The notes beneath the pieces are model-generated. The model had not been told where the DNA came from. It searched no databases and was given only the letters and a program-made list of their open reading frames with translations. From positions 102,860,462 through 102,924,461 of the forward strand of contig OY856188.1 of the NCBI GenBank assembly GCA_963693315.1: a stretch of DNA of 64,000 bases, in the 5' to 3' direction. Source of the stretch: Diogma glabrata (Eukaryota > Arthropoda > Insecta > Diptera > Cylindrotomidae). A program made the translations under genes and the position numbers. Positions 53,779 to 64,000 of the stretch are shown piece by piece (position 1 is the first letter of the stretch; every line of letters begins with the position of its first letter).

Positions 53779-54262
53779 CAGGTGTGTGGGACACCCCCAC
53801 CACTTTGTTCACTATCGCTCAAAAACTATTTATTTCCTTGCCATACACATTTGCACCTTTTTCCAAACTGCCATCAAAATTCATTCACGAACAAATGCTG
53901 TATGCTCCCAACAAACATTGAAAAGATGGTGACACAATAAACAGGTGTTCGGGAGACCCCCACCACTTATCCCAATATTGTCCAAAAACTAATCAGTTCT
54001 TTGTTATTTAAGTCTCCATCTTTTTTCAAAGTGTCATTAAAATAAATTAATGAATGAAGTCTGTATGCTCCCAACAAACTTTAAAAACAAAGTGTGAAAA
54101 GTCAGCATTTGTATGGTAGACCGCCCGCCACTTTTATCAATGTCTCCCAAAAGATGATAACTATCTTCTCACACTAATTGGAACCTTTTCCATAAGTTTC
54201 ATCATAATCACTTCGTTATTGTAGGCTGTAGTGTGCATAAAGGCATTGAAAAAACTTCTAAA
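53779..54262. repeat. Degenerate tandem repeat, period about 160 bp, three units
   Basis: Units start CAGGTGTGTGGGACACCCCC (53779), CAGGTGTTCGGGAGACCCCC (53942) and CAGCATTTGTATGGTAGACC (54103). Each contains a TTTTTCCAAA..GCCATCA-type and a TGTATGCTCCCAACAAAC-type block. The third unit is the most diverged. Confidence 0.7.
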
Positions 54263-54764
54263 AAGTACAAACAAAATTTTTTAACCGGAAGTGAAAAACC
54301 GGAAGTTGGACACTCACACACTCACCCACACAAAGACGTACACCAAATTTTTTATTAGCTATTTATATAGAGGATGGTTCGAAAACAAAATAAAAAACAA
54401 AATTTGGGGTATGTGAGATTTTTTTTTCCGCGATAGATTGCATTATTTCACACAATTTAAAATTGAGGTGAAGTAAAATAGTCGATTGATTCATCATTTT
54501 TAGTTTTGCTTTAGTTTTTGTCAATTATATTTAATTCAGAAAATTGTGTTTTTTGTGAAACAAGCGTTTCCTGCTTTATTGCGCGTGTTTGATGAATTAG
54601 CATTAGCAATTCGAATAATGAAGAATGACCTCGAGATATTATGGCAATTTACAACTCCAGATCTTTATATTAATTAGGACTATCCCAATTACGAAAAAAA
54701 TTAAAATCAACACTTTCTTTGTTAAAATAAGATTTTGTATTAATCACTACATGTTTTATTTTAG

Positions 54765-54947
54765 GACAAACAAAGTTTTCAGTGCAAGATATGCATGAGA
54801 AAATTTGATTATTTGTTTATGTTAAATAGACATATGGTAATCCATACAGGTGAAACACCACATGAATGTTCAGAGTGCGGTAGAAAATTTTCATGGCAAC
54901 GCAGTGTGTATAGACATTTTCAAAGGGCCCATCCTCATAAAATAGTG
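54765..54947 (+). CDS. C2H2 zinc-finger exon (two fingers)
   Basis: Acceptor TTTTATTTTAG, donor GTATGC. There are 61 codons, phase 0 at both ends. Finger 1 CKICMRKFDYLFMLNRH...H, HTGETPHE linker, finger 2 CSECGRKFSWQRSVYRH with H-x4-H spacing. All ligands intact. Followed by a 62-bp intron and the linker exon at 55010. Confidence 0.8.
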
Positions 54948-55009
54948 GTATGCTCTTGTCTTAAATACTATACGGCATTTGTTGTAGTTAAAATATTTGT
55001 TTTTTTTAG

Positions 55010-55057
55010 GTTTCGGTTAGGAATCCAAATAAACTAATGAAAAATAGTTCTAAAATG
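55010..55057 (+). CDS. 16-codon linker exon
   Basis: VSVRNPNKLMKNSSKM between TTTTTTTAG and GTAAGT, phase 0. Same position and length class as the linker exons at 27793 and 51301, with a different sequence. Confidence 0.65.
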
Positions 55058-55256
55058 GTAAGTATAAAATTAACTGTTGTTGTTTTCATTATAATAATTT
55101 CAAAGTACATATTTATTTGCATTACTTTAACCAAAGCAGAAAATTAAACAAAATTCGTTATAACGCAATTCCAGTCGTTAATTTTACGCAGCACTGTAAT
55201 AAACAGTTAAATTAGGAATATCCGTTAAGACATCATACTAATTATTGATCACGCGA

Positions 55257-55350
55257 ATGCGCTCCGAATGTTCTAAAAAAATTCAAACGTAAACTTGAAT
55301 TGTAGAACCATATGAAAATTCATCTCCAAGAGGAGCAAATAGTAATGCTT
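55257..55350 (+). pseudogene. Zinc-finger pseudo-exon
   Basis: SECSKK, KKFKRKLEL and NHMKIHLQEEQ are recognisable in shifting frames with a stop; HMKIH is the end of a finger. No splice sites. Confidence 0.4.
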
Positions 55351-55498
55351 TTTAATTATTTCTGTATAATACTTGATTTTACGTGCTTCCTTCTTTGAAC
55401 TAATTAAACGAAGAATCTTTATAGTAAAACGTTGTTCCCTAAAAAAAACAATAAATCAAACAACATAATTAAAATCGTTTATTTTATAATTTATACAG

Positions 55499-55684
55499 AA
55501 ATCTAAAGTCAATTATTATGTATGTGATTGGAATAGATGCGGTAGAAGCTTCTTGAATTACTCTGACTTCATATTCCATACAGCAATTCATCTGAAGGAA
55601 TATAGATTTCAGTGTTCTTTTGGTTCTAACAACACCAAAACACCTCCTCATTTGATGGGTCATATTGGAACATCACCTTCAATG
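55499..55684 (+). CDS. C2H2 zinc-finger exon (one intact finger)
   Basis: Acceptor TTTATACAG, donor GTATGT. There are 62 codons, phase 0 at both ends. CDWNRCGRSFLNYSDFIFH...H is a finger with C-x4-C-x12-H-x3-H spacing. The second position (FQCSFGSNNTKTPPHLMGH) has one Cys and one His only, so it is no longer a finger. It may be the C-terminal, diverged end of the protein. Confidence 0.7.
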
Positions 55685-55745
55685 GTATGTGTTTAATTCC
55701 ATAACAAGTCATCTGTTTTAATTTAATATTTGTTTTGAATTTTAG

Positions 55746-55862
55746 GATAGTAATTTGAACCAGATATCTAGAAATATATCAGATTTTAATTGGAACTGTT
55801 TTTGTTTTGTAAGACGCCTTTCGATTACAGAAATGAAAAGAGGTTTCATCGAAAGAAAAATG
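55746..55862 (+). CDS. 39-codon exon without a finger
   Basis: DSNLNQISRNISDFNWNCFC, then FVRRLSITEMKRGFIERKM, between TTTTAG and GTAAGT, phase 0. No domain. It follows the exon at 55499 by 61 bp, the same short-intron spacing as the other pairs. No further exon or stop was found downstream in the window. Confidence 0.55.
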
Positions 55863-55901
55863 GTAAGTTGATTTAGTTGTTTGTTTCAATTTCGAATTAC
55901 A

Positions 55902-56349
55902 CACTGAAAAAAAAACTTAAGTTCATGACAACCTCATCTCGAAGTTGGCAGTTGATTATTCATGCAAAGAAAAATTATTTGTAAACAATTTCACTGTGAT
56001 TGGAACAACAACACGATAACATTTTCCTAACAACAGAATGAGGTTTATTTAAAATATAAAGTGTTATATCCAATATAACAGTAGTTGAGTAAAGATAATA
56101 ACTATTTCCCTGAAAAAAATTTTCTTTGGCCTTATATCATGAATTTTTCATTTTAAAGTTAAGGTATTTGAGATTAGTTGAACTATATTTTATTTTCACA
56201 TAAATATTTCGTGTGATTGTCTCAACTTCATCGATTTATAATTGTAGAGTTGTTGAAGCAATTTCGTAGTTTGATTCGCCATATGTGACCGCACGGTGAG
56301 GTTGAGACCATTGCATTCCGATTGGAAATAGGACATGTTTTTTTCAGTG
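55902..56349. mobile_element. Possible MITE with CACTGAAAAAAA ends
   Basis: CACTGAAAAAAA at 55902 is inverted as TTTTTTTCAGTG at 56349, and CAACCTCATC inside the left end is mirrored by GGTGAGGTTG near 56300. The interior is non-coding. Confidence 0.4.
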
Positions 56350-56833
56350 CAGTCATTTAGATAAATAAAAAATCGATGTCTGTACAAAATGAATTTCTAT
56401 TTTCGATTAACGTTTCATAATAAGACAGCTAGCGTTTTGTTGGCTGGGTAGTGAAATTCTACGTCCACGCCATGCTAAATGGGTAACGCTTACATAATTA
56501 CGTTGGTATAGTTGAGAGGAGTAGAGTAAATAATAAATATTGCTTATACTCAATATTTTCTCATCATGGCGATTCATTGGCGCCTTTAAACCAATACAAC
56601 TCAATCGTCTGTTCCCCATGTTAAAGGCGACTTAGAGCGGGTGTTTGTCTTAGATCAAGCGGCTCGTTATATAAACGTGAAAAATGTTTTTGGACCGGAT
56701 CCATCCTCGAAAATTTTGGGTTGGGTGAAAGCAATTTCTGTAAAACAATTATTTGTTATGAATTCTGTCACTGGCTTCGGATTATCTCGGACCCTAACGA
56801 CCTCGGAAACTGTACCCGAACTACGATTTAAAA

Positions 56834-58055
56834 ATGGTAACCTGGAACGTGCTAAATCTTAGAAGATCTACTAAAACTTACAAACCAAGTCGATAGCTAC
56901 ACAATAGATATTAGTGGGATTACAAGACTTCAGATGACCATGGAGTGGTATTCATAAAACAGCGTAAGGATACACTTTCTTCTATTACGGTCATCAAACT
57001 GAAGAAGAATTTGGAGTTGGCTTTCTCAACCTCGTTGCGTGACTTCTGCCCAATTAATATGCGGATACGCGCAATGAGAATCCGCACAAAAGAATTTAAC
57101 GTAACGATCGTCAATGTTCATGGACCTTCTGAAGACAAAGCAGTTGACATTAATTACCAGTGCTTCCTTGAATTCGAAGCAGTCATCAATAACATCCCTC
57201 GGCACGATATAAAAATTATGGTAGGTGATTTTAATACTAAAATTGGTAGAAGTGCAGAACTCAAAACACATATCGGCCCTAACAATTAGCATCATACAAG
57301 TAATAATAGCGGCTTTTGTGCAGCTGAACTGGCTATGATCTTGTTATTTCCAGCAATTTCTTCCCTCACAAGAGAAACCACAAAGCAACGTGGAAATCAA
57401 ACGACGGAAAATTGATCATGTTATGATCTCTAAGAGACAATCTACAAGAGTATCTGACGTTCGATCATACAGAGGGCTGATCATACGCTTGTTATCTTTA
57501 AGTATAGATAAGAAGAAATACCGTGCGCTGGAATGTCGATGCATTTAAACATCCGGAAACGCTGAATAGATATCAGGAAAAAGTGACGCAAAGCACAAAA
57601 GAGCATGACATCCCGTCTGAGATGCCATTAAACATACAAAAAGAATGGCAAACGCTTCAATCAACATTATATCTGCAACCCCAACTACAATGGGAAAAGG
57701 ATCACCGAAATCACGTAACGAATGGTTTGACGGCGATTGCCGCCAAAGCGTTGAACATAAACAAAAACTGCGAGAAAAATGGTTAACAAGAAACATCGAA
57801 GCTCCAAACTGATTATTATCTATTCAGAAAAGCCTCATCAAAACGTCTACGAAAAAAACGCGAACACCTGAAGAGCTGTATTAAAAACATCAACCAACAT
57901 GCCAACCCAAGATCCACAGCCATCAAAAATGGAAACATCGAACTTACAACAAATGAACGTGGTGTGCTGACGGTATGCCGATCCCACTTTCAAGACCTAC
58001 TGAAAAGAACGAATAAAGTTCATCCTATTCGAGCAATTGCTCCATCAAGTGAGGA
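56834..58055 (+). pseudogene. RTE-like LINE 5' half: endonuclease and linker
   Basis: MVTWNVLNLRR at 56834 begins the endonuclease. With frameshifts it continues as MVFIKQRKD, TIVNVHGPSEDKA and IPRHDIKIMVGDFNTKIG (catalytic D/N near 57225), then FPHKRNHKATWKSNDG. The linker SEMPLNIQKEWQTLQST at 57625 is nearly identical to that of the copy at 14804, placing both in one family. It ends near LLKRTNKVHPIRAIAPSSEE at 58050, where a (CT)n tract starts. About 430 bp upstream (56400-56833) may be its 5' UTR. Confidence 0.8.
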
Positions 58056-58057
58056 GA

Positions 58058-58233
<176 letters not shown>

Positions 58234-58433
58234 NNNNNNNNNNNNNNNNNNNNNNNNNNNNNNNNNNNNNNNNNNNNNNNNNNNNNNNNNNNNNNNNNNN
58301 NNNNNNNNNNNNNNNNNNNNNNNNNNNNNNNNNNNNNNNNNNNNNNNNNNNNNNNNNNNNNNNNNNNNNNNNNNNNNNNNNNNNNNNNNNNNNNNNNNNN
58401 NNNNNNNNNNNNNNNNNNNNNNNNNNNNNNNNN
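58234..58433. other. Assembly gap (200 N)
   Basis: Exactly 200 N, probably a placeholder of arbitrary size at a collapsed repeat. It may hide the RT half of the RTE-like LINE. Confidence 0.98.
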
Positions 58434-58660
58434 GAGGTAAACTACACCAAGTCACATTTTTAAAATTTTACAGGAAAGCCAAAAAACTGTTTGAAAATGG
58501 ACTAGTTACTATGGACTTGGACTATTTAAAATTGTTCTATCTCGAAAACTACACTAGTTAGGACTCAGTGCTATTAACCTCTCGGTAGAGAACAAAATCC
58601 TGATTCTAACAGTATAAATAAACGTATTTTGAAAAATTGGACTTAGTGTAGTTTACCTCC
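58434..58660. mobile_element. Foldback MITE, arms about 35 bp
   Basis: GAGGTAAACTACACCAAGTC at 58434 is inverted as GACTTAGTGTAGTTTACCTC near the right end, with further AAATTTTT pairing. The left outer edge is cut by the gap. Confidence 0.65.
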
Positions 58661-58671
58661 CACCTACAGAT

Positions 58672-58920
<249 letters not shown>

Positions 58921-59031
58921 TTAGGGTGTCCCAGAAAAATTAAAATTATTTTTTTTTTATGCATACCCTTTAATTTTTTTCTTTTATGTCAAAACAACTG
59001 TAATAAAATTTCATGCAATTTAAATAACAGT

Positions 59032-61094
59032 AACCCGTGCCGACTTGCACCTAAACATTTCAATACTTGATTGTGTACTATAGCGCGCATACTTGTTTTA
59101 ATGTGCTTATAATTTCTAAATGTCTTGTCGGTTATGCGAATTTTTCTTGAAAAATAAATATGTCTGTCGAACTACGTAGTTCTAAACAAAAAATATACTT
59201 AAAAGGTAACCCAAAACTTCCTTTAAATGGACAAGCTCTCGTATAGTATTGTTGTATAATATATTGTTTTTTAATATAGTACATTTCATACGAAAACAAT
59301 GAAAAATTGTTGTGCCAAAACTGAATAACTCTATAGACACGTTTGGAATGTTATTTTAGATTGAAAACTCAAGACAAAGTGCAAATTCTCTGCTGTGATA
59401 CTATAACTGCTTCGAAAACACATCGTATGTGTGCGCGTTGAAAAAAATCAATATAGAAAAACTTATTTTCTCTTGCAACCATCACATGTACGAGCTGCTG
59501 TAAAAAAGTCTTTTTGAAGTGAAAATAAAACAAGTGCCTATAATAAACCCGGACATTCCACTTTTTCAAAAAATTAGAGATCATTGGCAAAAAAACAATC
59601 TCCATAAAATAGAATGCTATAGAGAAAAGGTAGAATGGTGCCTGTTTCCAAAATTGATAAATTGAAAGTAGATTAAATAATAATAGAAATAATAATTAAA
59701 AAGGAGATATCAATGCTTAAACCGTTTCAGCTGTATCGTTCAGATACAGCTGAAAGAGCGGTCTAATTAACGCAGGACTTTCATTGTTTAATTACAATTG
59801 AGGCAATATTTGTTATGTTGCGTACAAAAGCACAAGATGTTATATCCGGACTGTAAACAACAAACATCGAAAAGAAAATATACTTAGTATTAGTTGTTGT
59901 AATGAAAAATAATATTAAAATATGGAGAAACTGAAATCTCAAGCTCTGAGATATCAAGACTTCGGTCTGGGTTAAGGATTTTGATATAGTATTCGGCAAA
60001 AAACTTTTATGAGGACATTGCTTTTAGTTTTGGGAAGCGATGTATATCAAACATAAAACTCTTTGTTAAAGTATAAATATTTTTTTATTTCTGTTTAGAA
60101 ATTTATTACAAAACTAACACGAAATATTAATAAGTGCCGGAAAATTATAACAGATCATATATTAATATAACTTAGTGAAAAGATGAAACACCCAGCAAAC
60201 TACTCAAAAACCTCCCCATTTAGCGTTTCAAGAAAATATTACAAAACCAAATATTCATGGTTCTTTCAAAATTCAAAAAAATATTCTAAAAGTTAAAATA
60301 AAATAAAAAATTTAAACTTTTTTTAAAGTTCTTAAAATATTCCAAAAATTATTACAAAATCAAAGATTGAAACTTTTTTCAAAAATCCCAAAATTTTTAA
60401 AATATTCCAAAAATTATAACAAAATCAAAAATTTCCATGTCCAATTTCATGTTCGATAACATTTCATGTCAAACAAATAATTAATTTCATATTGTTCCAA
60501 AAAATTAAGTGAAATGAAAATCATTCTTTTGACACACTTGACAACATTTTTTTTGACAAACTTATAATACAATAATCTAGATTTTGGTTTCACATACCAA
60601 TACCGACCATCAAAATTTCTCCAAATTCAATGTTCCTATTCGTAATCACTTAAAATGAACGTTTTTAAGCAAAAAATAGGCAAATTTCCTTGTTTTAACA
60701 CACTTGACGATTTTTTTAGACACACTTCCGGTACAGTTATCGAACACATCGTCCTTTTGGCTCTTACAATTGAGTAATCCTATTTTTAGAAACAAACATT
60801 TTTGAGATCCCTTCCAGCGGTTTTCTAGATTTCGTCGGTTGTGACGGCAGACAGACATACAGTTTTTTTTTAGAATCAGTAAGTCCTAAAACGTCGAGAA
60901 ATGCTGATAAATGGGGTAAGAATTTCATTTTTGGCTCGAGAATGTAATACTTAGGACTTTTAGACCGAAGTAATATTTTTTTCTAATTCATTGGCGTTTT
61001 ATTTAATGAGAGCAAAATAATTTCTCAAATAATTACACAGTAATCGCAGTAAAAGCTCGTATGTTAAAGTTCAACTTAAAGTCGGCACGGGTTA
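59032..61094. mobile_element. Possible 2-kb non-autonomous element with short inverted ends
   Basis: TAACCCGTGCCGACTT near 59033 is inverted as AAAGTCGGCACGGGTTA near 61078-61094. The interior has no coding frame. It contains the family X repeat at 60640 and AT-rich sequence with AAAATATTCCAAAAATTAT repeated near 60335 and 60400. Confidence 0.4.
60640..60985 (+). repeat. Interspersed repeat family X, copy 2
   Basis: Colinear with 28662-29028 (ACTTAAAATGAACGTTTTT, ACACTTCCGGTACAG, CAGACAGACATACA, TGTAATACTTAGG, TTTAGACCGAAGTAA). Confidence 0.78.
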
Positions 61095-61214
61095 TCGTCA
61101 TCCAATCGCAGTAAAACTTTTAATTTAAGTTTTTAAGGTCAATTGGAAAAAATTTAGCGGGTATGCGTATAAAATTTTGCAAAAAAATTTTTGTTCTCTA
61201 TGTCTTGCGACACC

Positions 61215-61478
<264 letters not shown>

Positions 61479-61499
61479 CAATGAAGCGGCATAGCAGGC

Positions 61500-62770
61500 T
61501 GCGTACCTAGAGAAAATTAATGCCTTAACGACTAAAGCTCAGTCATCATGGACTTGATTGATTAATAATTGCTGCTTCAACACAAATACAGAAATGTACG
61601 CAAATTACGTGAATAAACAGAAGTGGAAACAATATGAAGAAAAAAATGAGACTCTGGCGACCCCTTTGGCGAAAGAACCGCGATCAGCACGTCCAACCCC
61701 CACATTCACTCCCATACGCCCACATTCTCACGCTTCATGCACGCTCCCATTCTCCCACACACCCACGCTTACATTCAAACAACCATGTCCACATAACAGT
61801 CAAAACCAAGTGATGCAAGGTCATACAATTCGTAGCCCATAAACTTAATGATAATCCAATAATGATGGATGTCGCATGTTACTATCAAGTCGTCATAGTT
61901 CTGGTGATTGGTATGACATCGGCGTATTAAGCTTATGAAGCTCGAAGACAACTTGTTTCAATCAAAGAATTTCAGCTAAATCCATAAGTATCCTGCCACC
62001 GTAGATTAGAGCCCCTGCATACATATGAACTATCATAAACTCCCATAGATGCTGTTATTATTATCTGTATTGATGAACCAAATTGTAAAGGATGACGTGC
62101 GACGCCAGTTGTCAATTAGAAACAATAAGACTCCACTCGTTGCCATATAAAAACATTGGTCTACATTCTCTAAATAAATTGTTTTCCATATATTTTTCAA
62201 AGACTCGGTTTTCATTCACGTATGTTGTAATATAAATAATAGAATTAAAATTGTATCAATCGATAATTCGTAAGTAATATTTCGCAATAAAAACTTATTA
62301 CTCATTAAATTATTTAATAGAGTTTGCACAATATTTATATTCGATTTTGGTTTGGATAGAAATAACATTAACTTCCCCAATTGAATACAACGTTGAAGGA
62401 AAAGAGATAATTGATATAATAAATGAAATGGTATTCTTCAATATAGCCATTGTTGCAAGTGGTATTTTAGTTTCATTATATAAATATATTTATAAAGTTA
62501 ATTCATCAAAAACCGACCTGACTTCATCGTGTATTACTTATGTTATAGTGTCTCGCATATTTTCATCACCTGATTTCGCGCACGCACATCGACAGACACA
62601 CCCACATTCATCCATATGTACACCCATTCACGCGCACTCCCACCTGTATGTTATAAAAAGTCAAGGTTCACTTACCCCATGATTATGTCCAGCAGGCCTC
62701 GTAGTCCTGGCGTTTAGCCCTCCATCAGCAGTGAATGATCCCACAGGTAAGGTATCATTGCCAAAATTGT
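61500..62770. other. Unassigned, with two CACAC-rich patches
   Basis: 61690-61800 and 62575-62645 are rich in CCCACATTC and CACACCCAC sequence. The two open frames that cover them (61558 and 62347) have no recognisable domain and low-complexity ends. No gene is supported. Confidence 0.35.
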
Positions 62771-62779
62771 ATAAATAAT

Positions 62780-63127
62780 ACTTAAATGTTGCGTTGAAAT
62801 TCGGTAGTATTAGCCAAAAATGTTATATAAATGTTGCGTTGAAATACGGTAGTAATAGCAAAAATTTTATATAAATGTTGCGTTGAAATACGGTAGTAAT
62901 AGCACAAATTTTATATAAATGTTGCGTTGAAATTCGGTAGTAATAGCAAAAGTGTTATATAAATGTTGCGTTGAAATTCGGTAGTAATAGCACAAATTTT
63001 ATATAAATGTTGCGTTGAAATTCGGTAGTAATAGCAAAAAATTTTATATAAATGTTGCGTTGAAATTCGGTAGTAATAGCAAAAAATGTTATATAAATGT
63101 TGCGTTGAAAAACGGTAGTAATAGCAA
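62780..63127. repeat. 44-bp tandem array, 8 units
   Basis: TTGCGTTGAAA starts at 62789, 62834, 62878, 62922, 62966, 63010, 63055 and 63100, a period of 44-45 bp. Units read AAATGTTGCGTTGAAATTCG and GTAGTAATAGCAAAA with small differences. Confidence 0.95.
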
Positions 63128-63359
63128 CTTTTGTGATGTATCCATAACCACTCCTAGCAACAGTGGTATACTCACACGTTCCCGATTCTCACCAATCTAC
63201 AATTCCTCGAGTGAACTTTTTACATATCATCCCAAAACATTGAGGAGGGAATCTCTTGAACTGTATTTTGATTATGAGGTTTCAAAAATGCAGAAACTAC
63301 TTTCCTCCATGAGCATAAAAGAAGATATCGTTAGCCGGCCCTATGTTCGCTCAACCTAA
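63128..63359 (+). CDS. Unrecognised open frame after tandem array
   Basis: About 77 codons up to TAA at 63357-63359, with protein-like composition: SITTPSNSGILTRSRFSPIY, LFTYHPKTLRRESLELYFD, VSKMQKLLSSMSIKEDIVSR. No start codon of its own; upstream the frame runs into the array. It may be a terminal exon or part of a decayed element. No domain was recognised. Confidence 0.25.
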
Positions 63360-63479
63360 ATTGGTGATAATCCTTAAAATCACACAGTAATCTCCACAAA
63401 ACACACTCAGTTTATAATGTTTAGTTTATTTTATATCAACTATTTGGCTAATTTACAACACTATATTTAAATTTAACAA

Positions 63480-63960
63480 GATTTACTCTTTTTCTGATTA
63501 GTTAGTTAGATTAGGATTTTACGTACCGGAGTACTTGCATTCTAATTACATTTCTACTATGTATTTAACATGTATAACTATATTGAAACTTACTAGAATG
63601 TAATTATTATTCTACGATTTATTTGGATTAGAATAATACGTTTGCGTTCATTCGAAATCCAATCAATTAACTATTATTTATTTGAGAATACAACTATATC
63701 GAAATTAATTATGTTTCTATTATTATTTAGACTACGTTTATACGGTTTAATTTACTAGAATTTAATTATCGTTCTACGATTTATTTGGATTAAAATGCTA
63801 CGTTTGCGTTTATTCGAAATCCACTCATTTATCTATTATTTATTTAGCATATAGAACTATATCGAAATTTATTAGAAATTAATTATGTTTCAATTATTAT
63901 TTATATTGCATTTATACGATTTAATTGACTAGAATCTTACTATTTTTGGCTATATTGTAT
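63480..63960. repeat. 162-bp tandem repeat, about 2.5 units
   Basis: TCTACGATTTATTTGGATTA occurs at 63611 and 63773, 162 bp apart, with the intervening CGTTTGCGTT, ATTCGAAATCCA and ATATCGAAATT blocks repeated. Partial units flank on both sides. Confidence 0.75.
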
Positions 63961-64000
63961 CACTGTAGTTAAGTACATTAGAAAATTAAAAAAAAAATTT

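Noticed and set aside
56407..56619. 70-codon minus-strand frame
   Set aside because: It lies in the likely 5' UTR of the RTE-like LINE and on the opposite strand; no domain.

Overview
This is an AT-rich stretch of an animal nuclear genome, most likely an arthropod and probably an insect. The evidence is GT-AG introns, C2H2 zinc-finger exons, an arthropod-type initiator (TCAGTT), and a dense mix of non-LTR retrotransposons (Jockey-, CR1-, R1/LOA- and RTE-like), Gypsy LTR fragments, hAT remains and many small inverted-repeat elements. No bacterial gene structure was seen. The species cannot be fixed from the sequence.

The only recognisable host coding content is a set of C2H2 zinc-finger exons, all on the + strand, spread over about 45 kb from 10893 to 55862. 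A short first exon with a start codon (10893-10955) is followed by zinc-finger exons at 13039, 22609, 27545, 28107, 35279, 40297, 51034, 54765 and 55499. Three short linker exons (27793, 51301, 55010) each follow a zinc-finger exon closely, and a 117-bp exon starts at 55746. Every exon with two clear boundaries starts and ends in phase 0, except the exon at 13039, which carries a frameshift. Several exons are broken or partial (13039, 22977, 28107, 35279, 55257). An intron-plus-exon module was duplicated three times (27305, 35035, 48962). Either one very large, modular polydactyl zinc-finger gene or a decaying array of duplicated units would fit.

The rest is mobile DNA, mostly lying between these exons. 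Region 1-10.7 kb: a Jockey-like LINE cut by an RTE-like LINE, Gypsy integrase, a CR1-like tail, and Gypsy pol flanked by two copies of one MITE. Region 10.7-23 kb: large palindromes, an RTE-like LINE inserted with a target duplication inside a MITE, a near-complete Jockey-like LINE with a degenerate 2A-like motif and PHD finger, and a second RTE-like copy. Region 24-36 kb: a decayed R1/LOA-type LINE with RNase H, a CR1-like LINE carrying a 478-bp tandem duplication, and a hAT-like MITE with an empty paralogous site. Region 36-48.8 kb: two rearranged Gypsy elements, several MITEs, a LINE with an uninterrupted 736-codon RT frame, a 52-bp minisatellite, hAT transposase and two long foldbacks.

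The most unusual object is the 1840-bp element at 49040-50879. It has inverted ends built from arrays of a short motif and a 7-bp target duplication confirmed by an empty paralogous site. Inside it carries a FLYWCH-like fragment, a PIF1-like helicase fragment and an intact small RING-finger frame resembling IAP C-termini. From 56 kb onward there is the 5' half of an RTE-like LINE, a 200-bp assembly gap, long (CT)n and (TA)n tracts and several tandem repeats.
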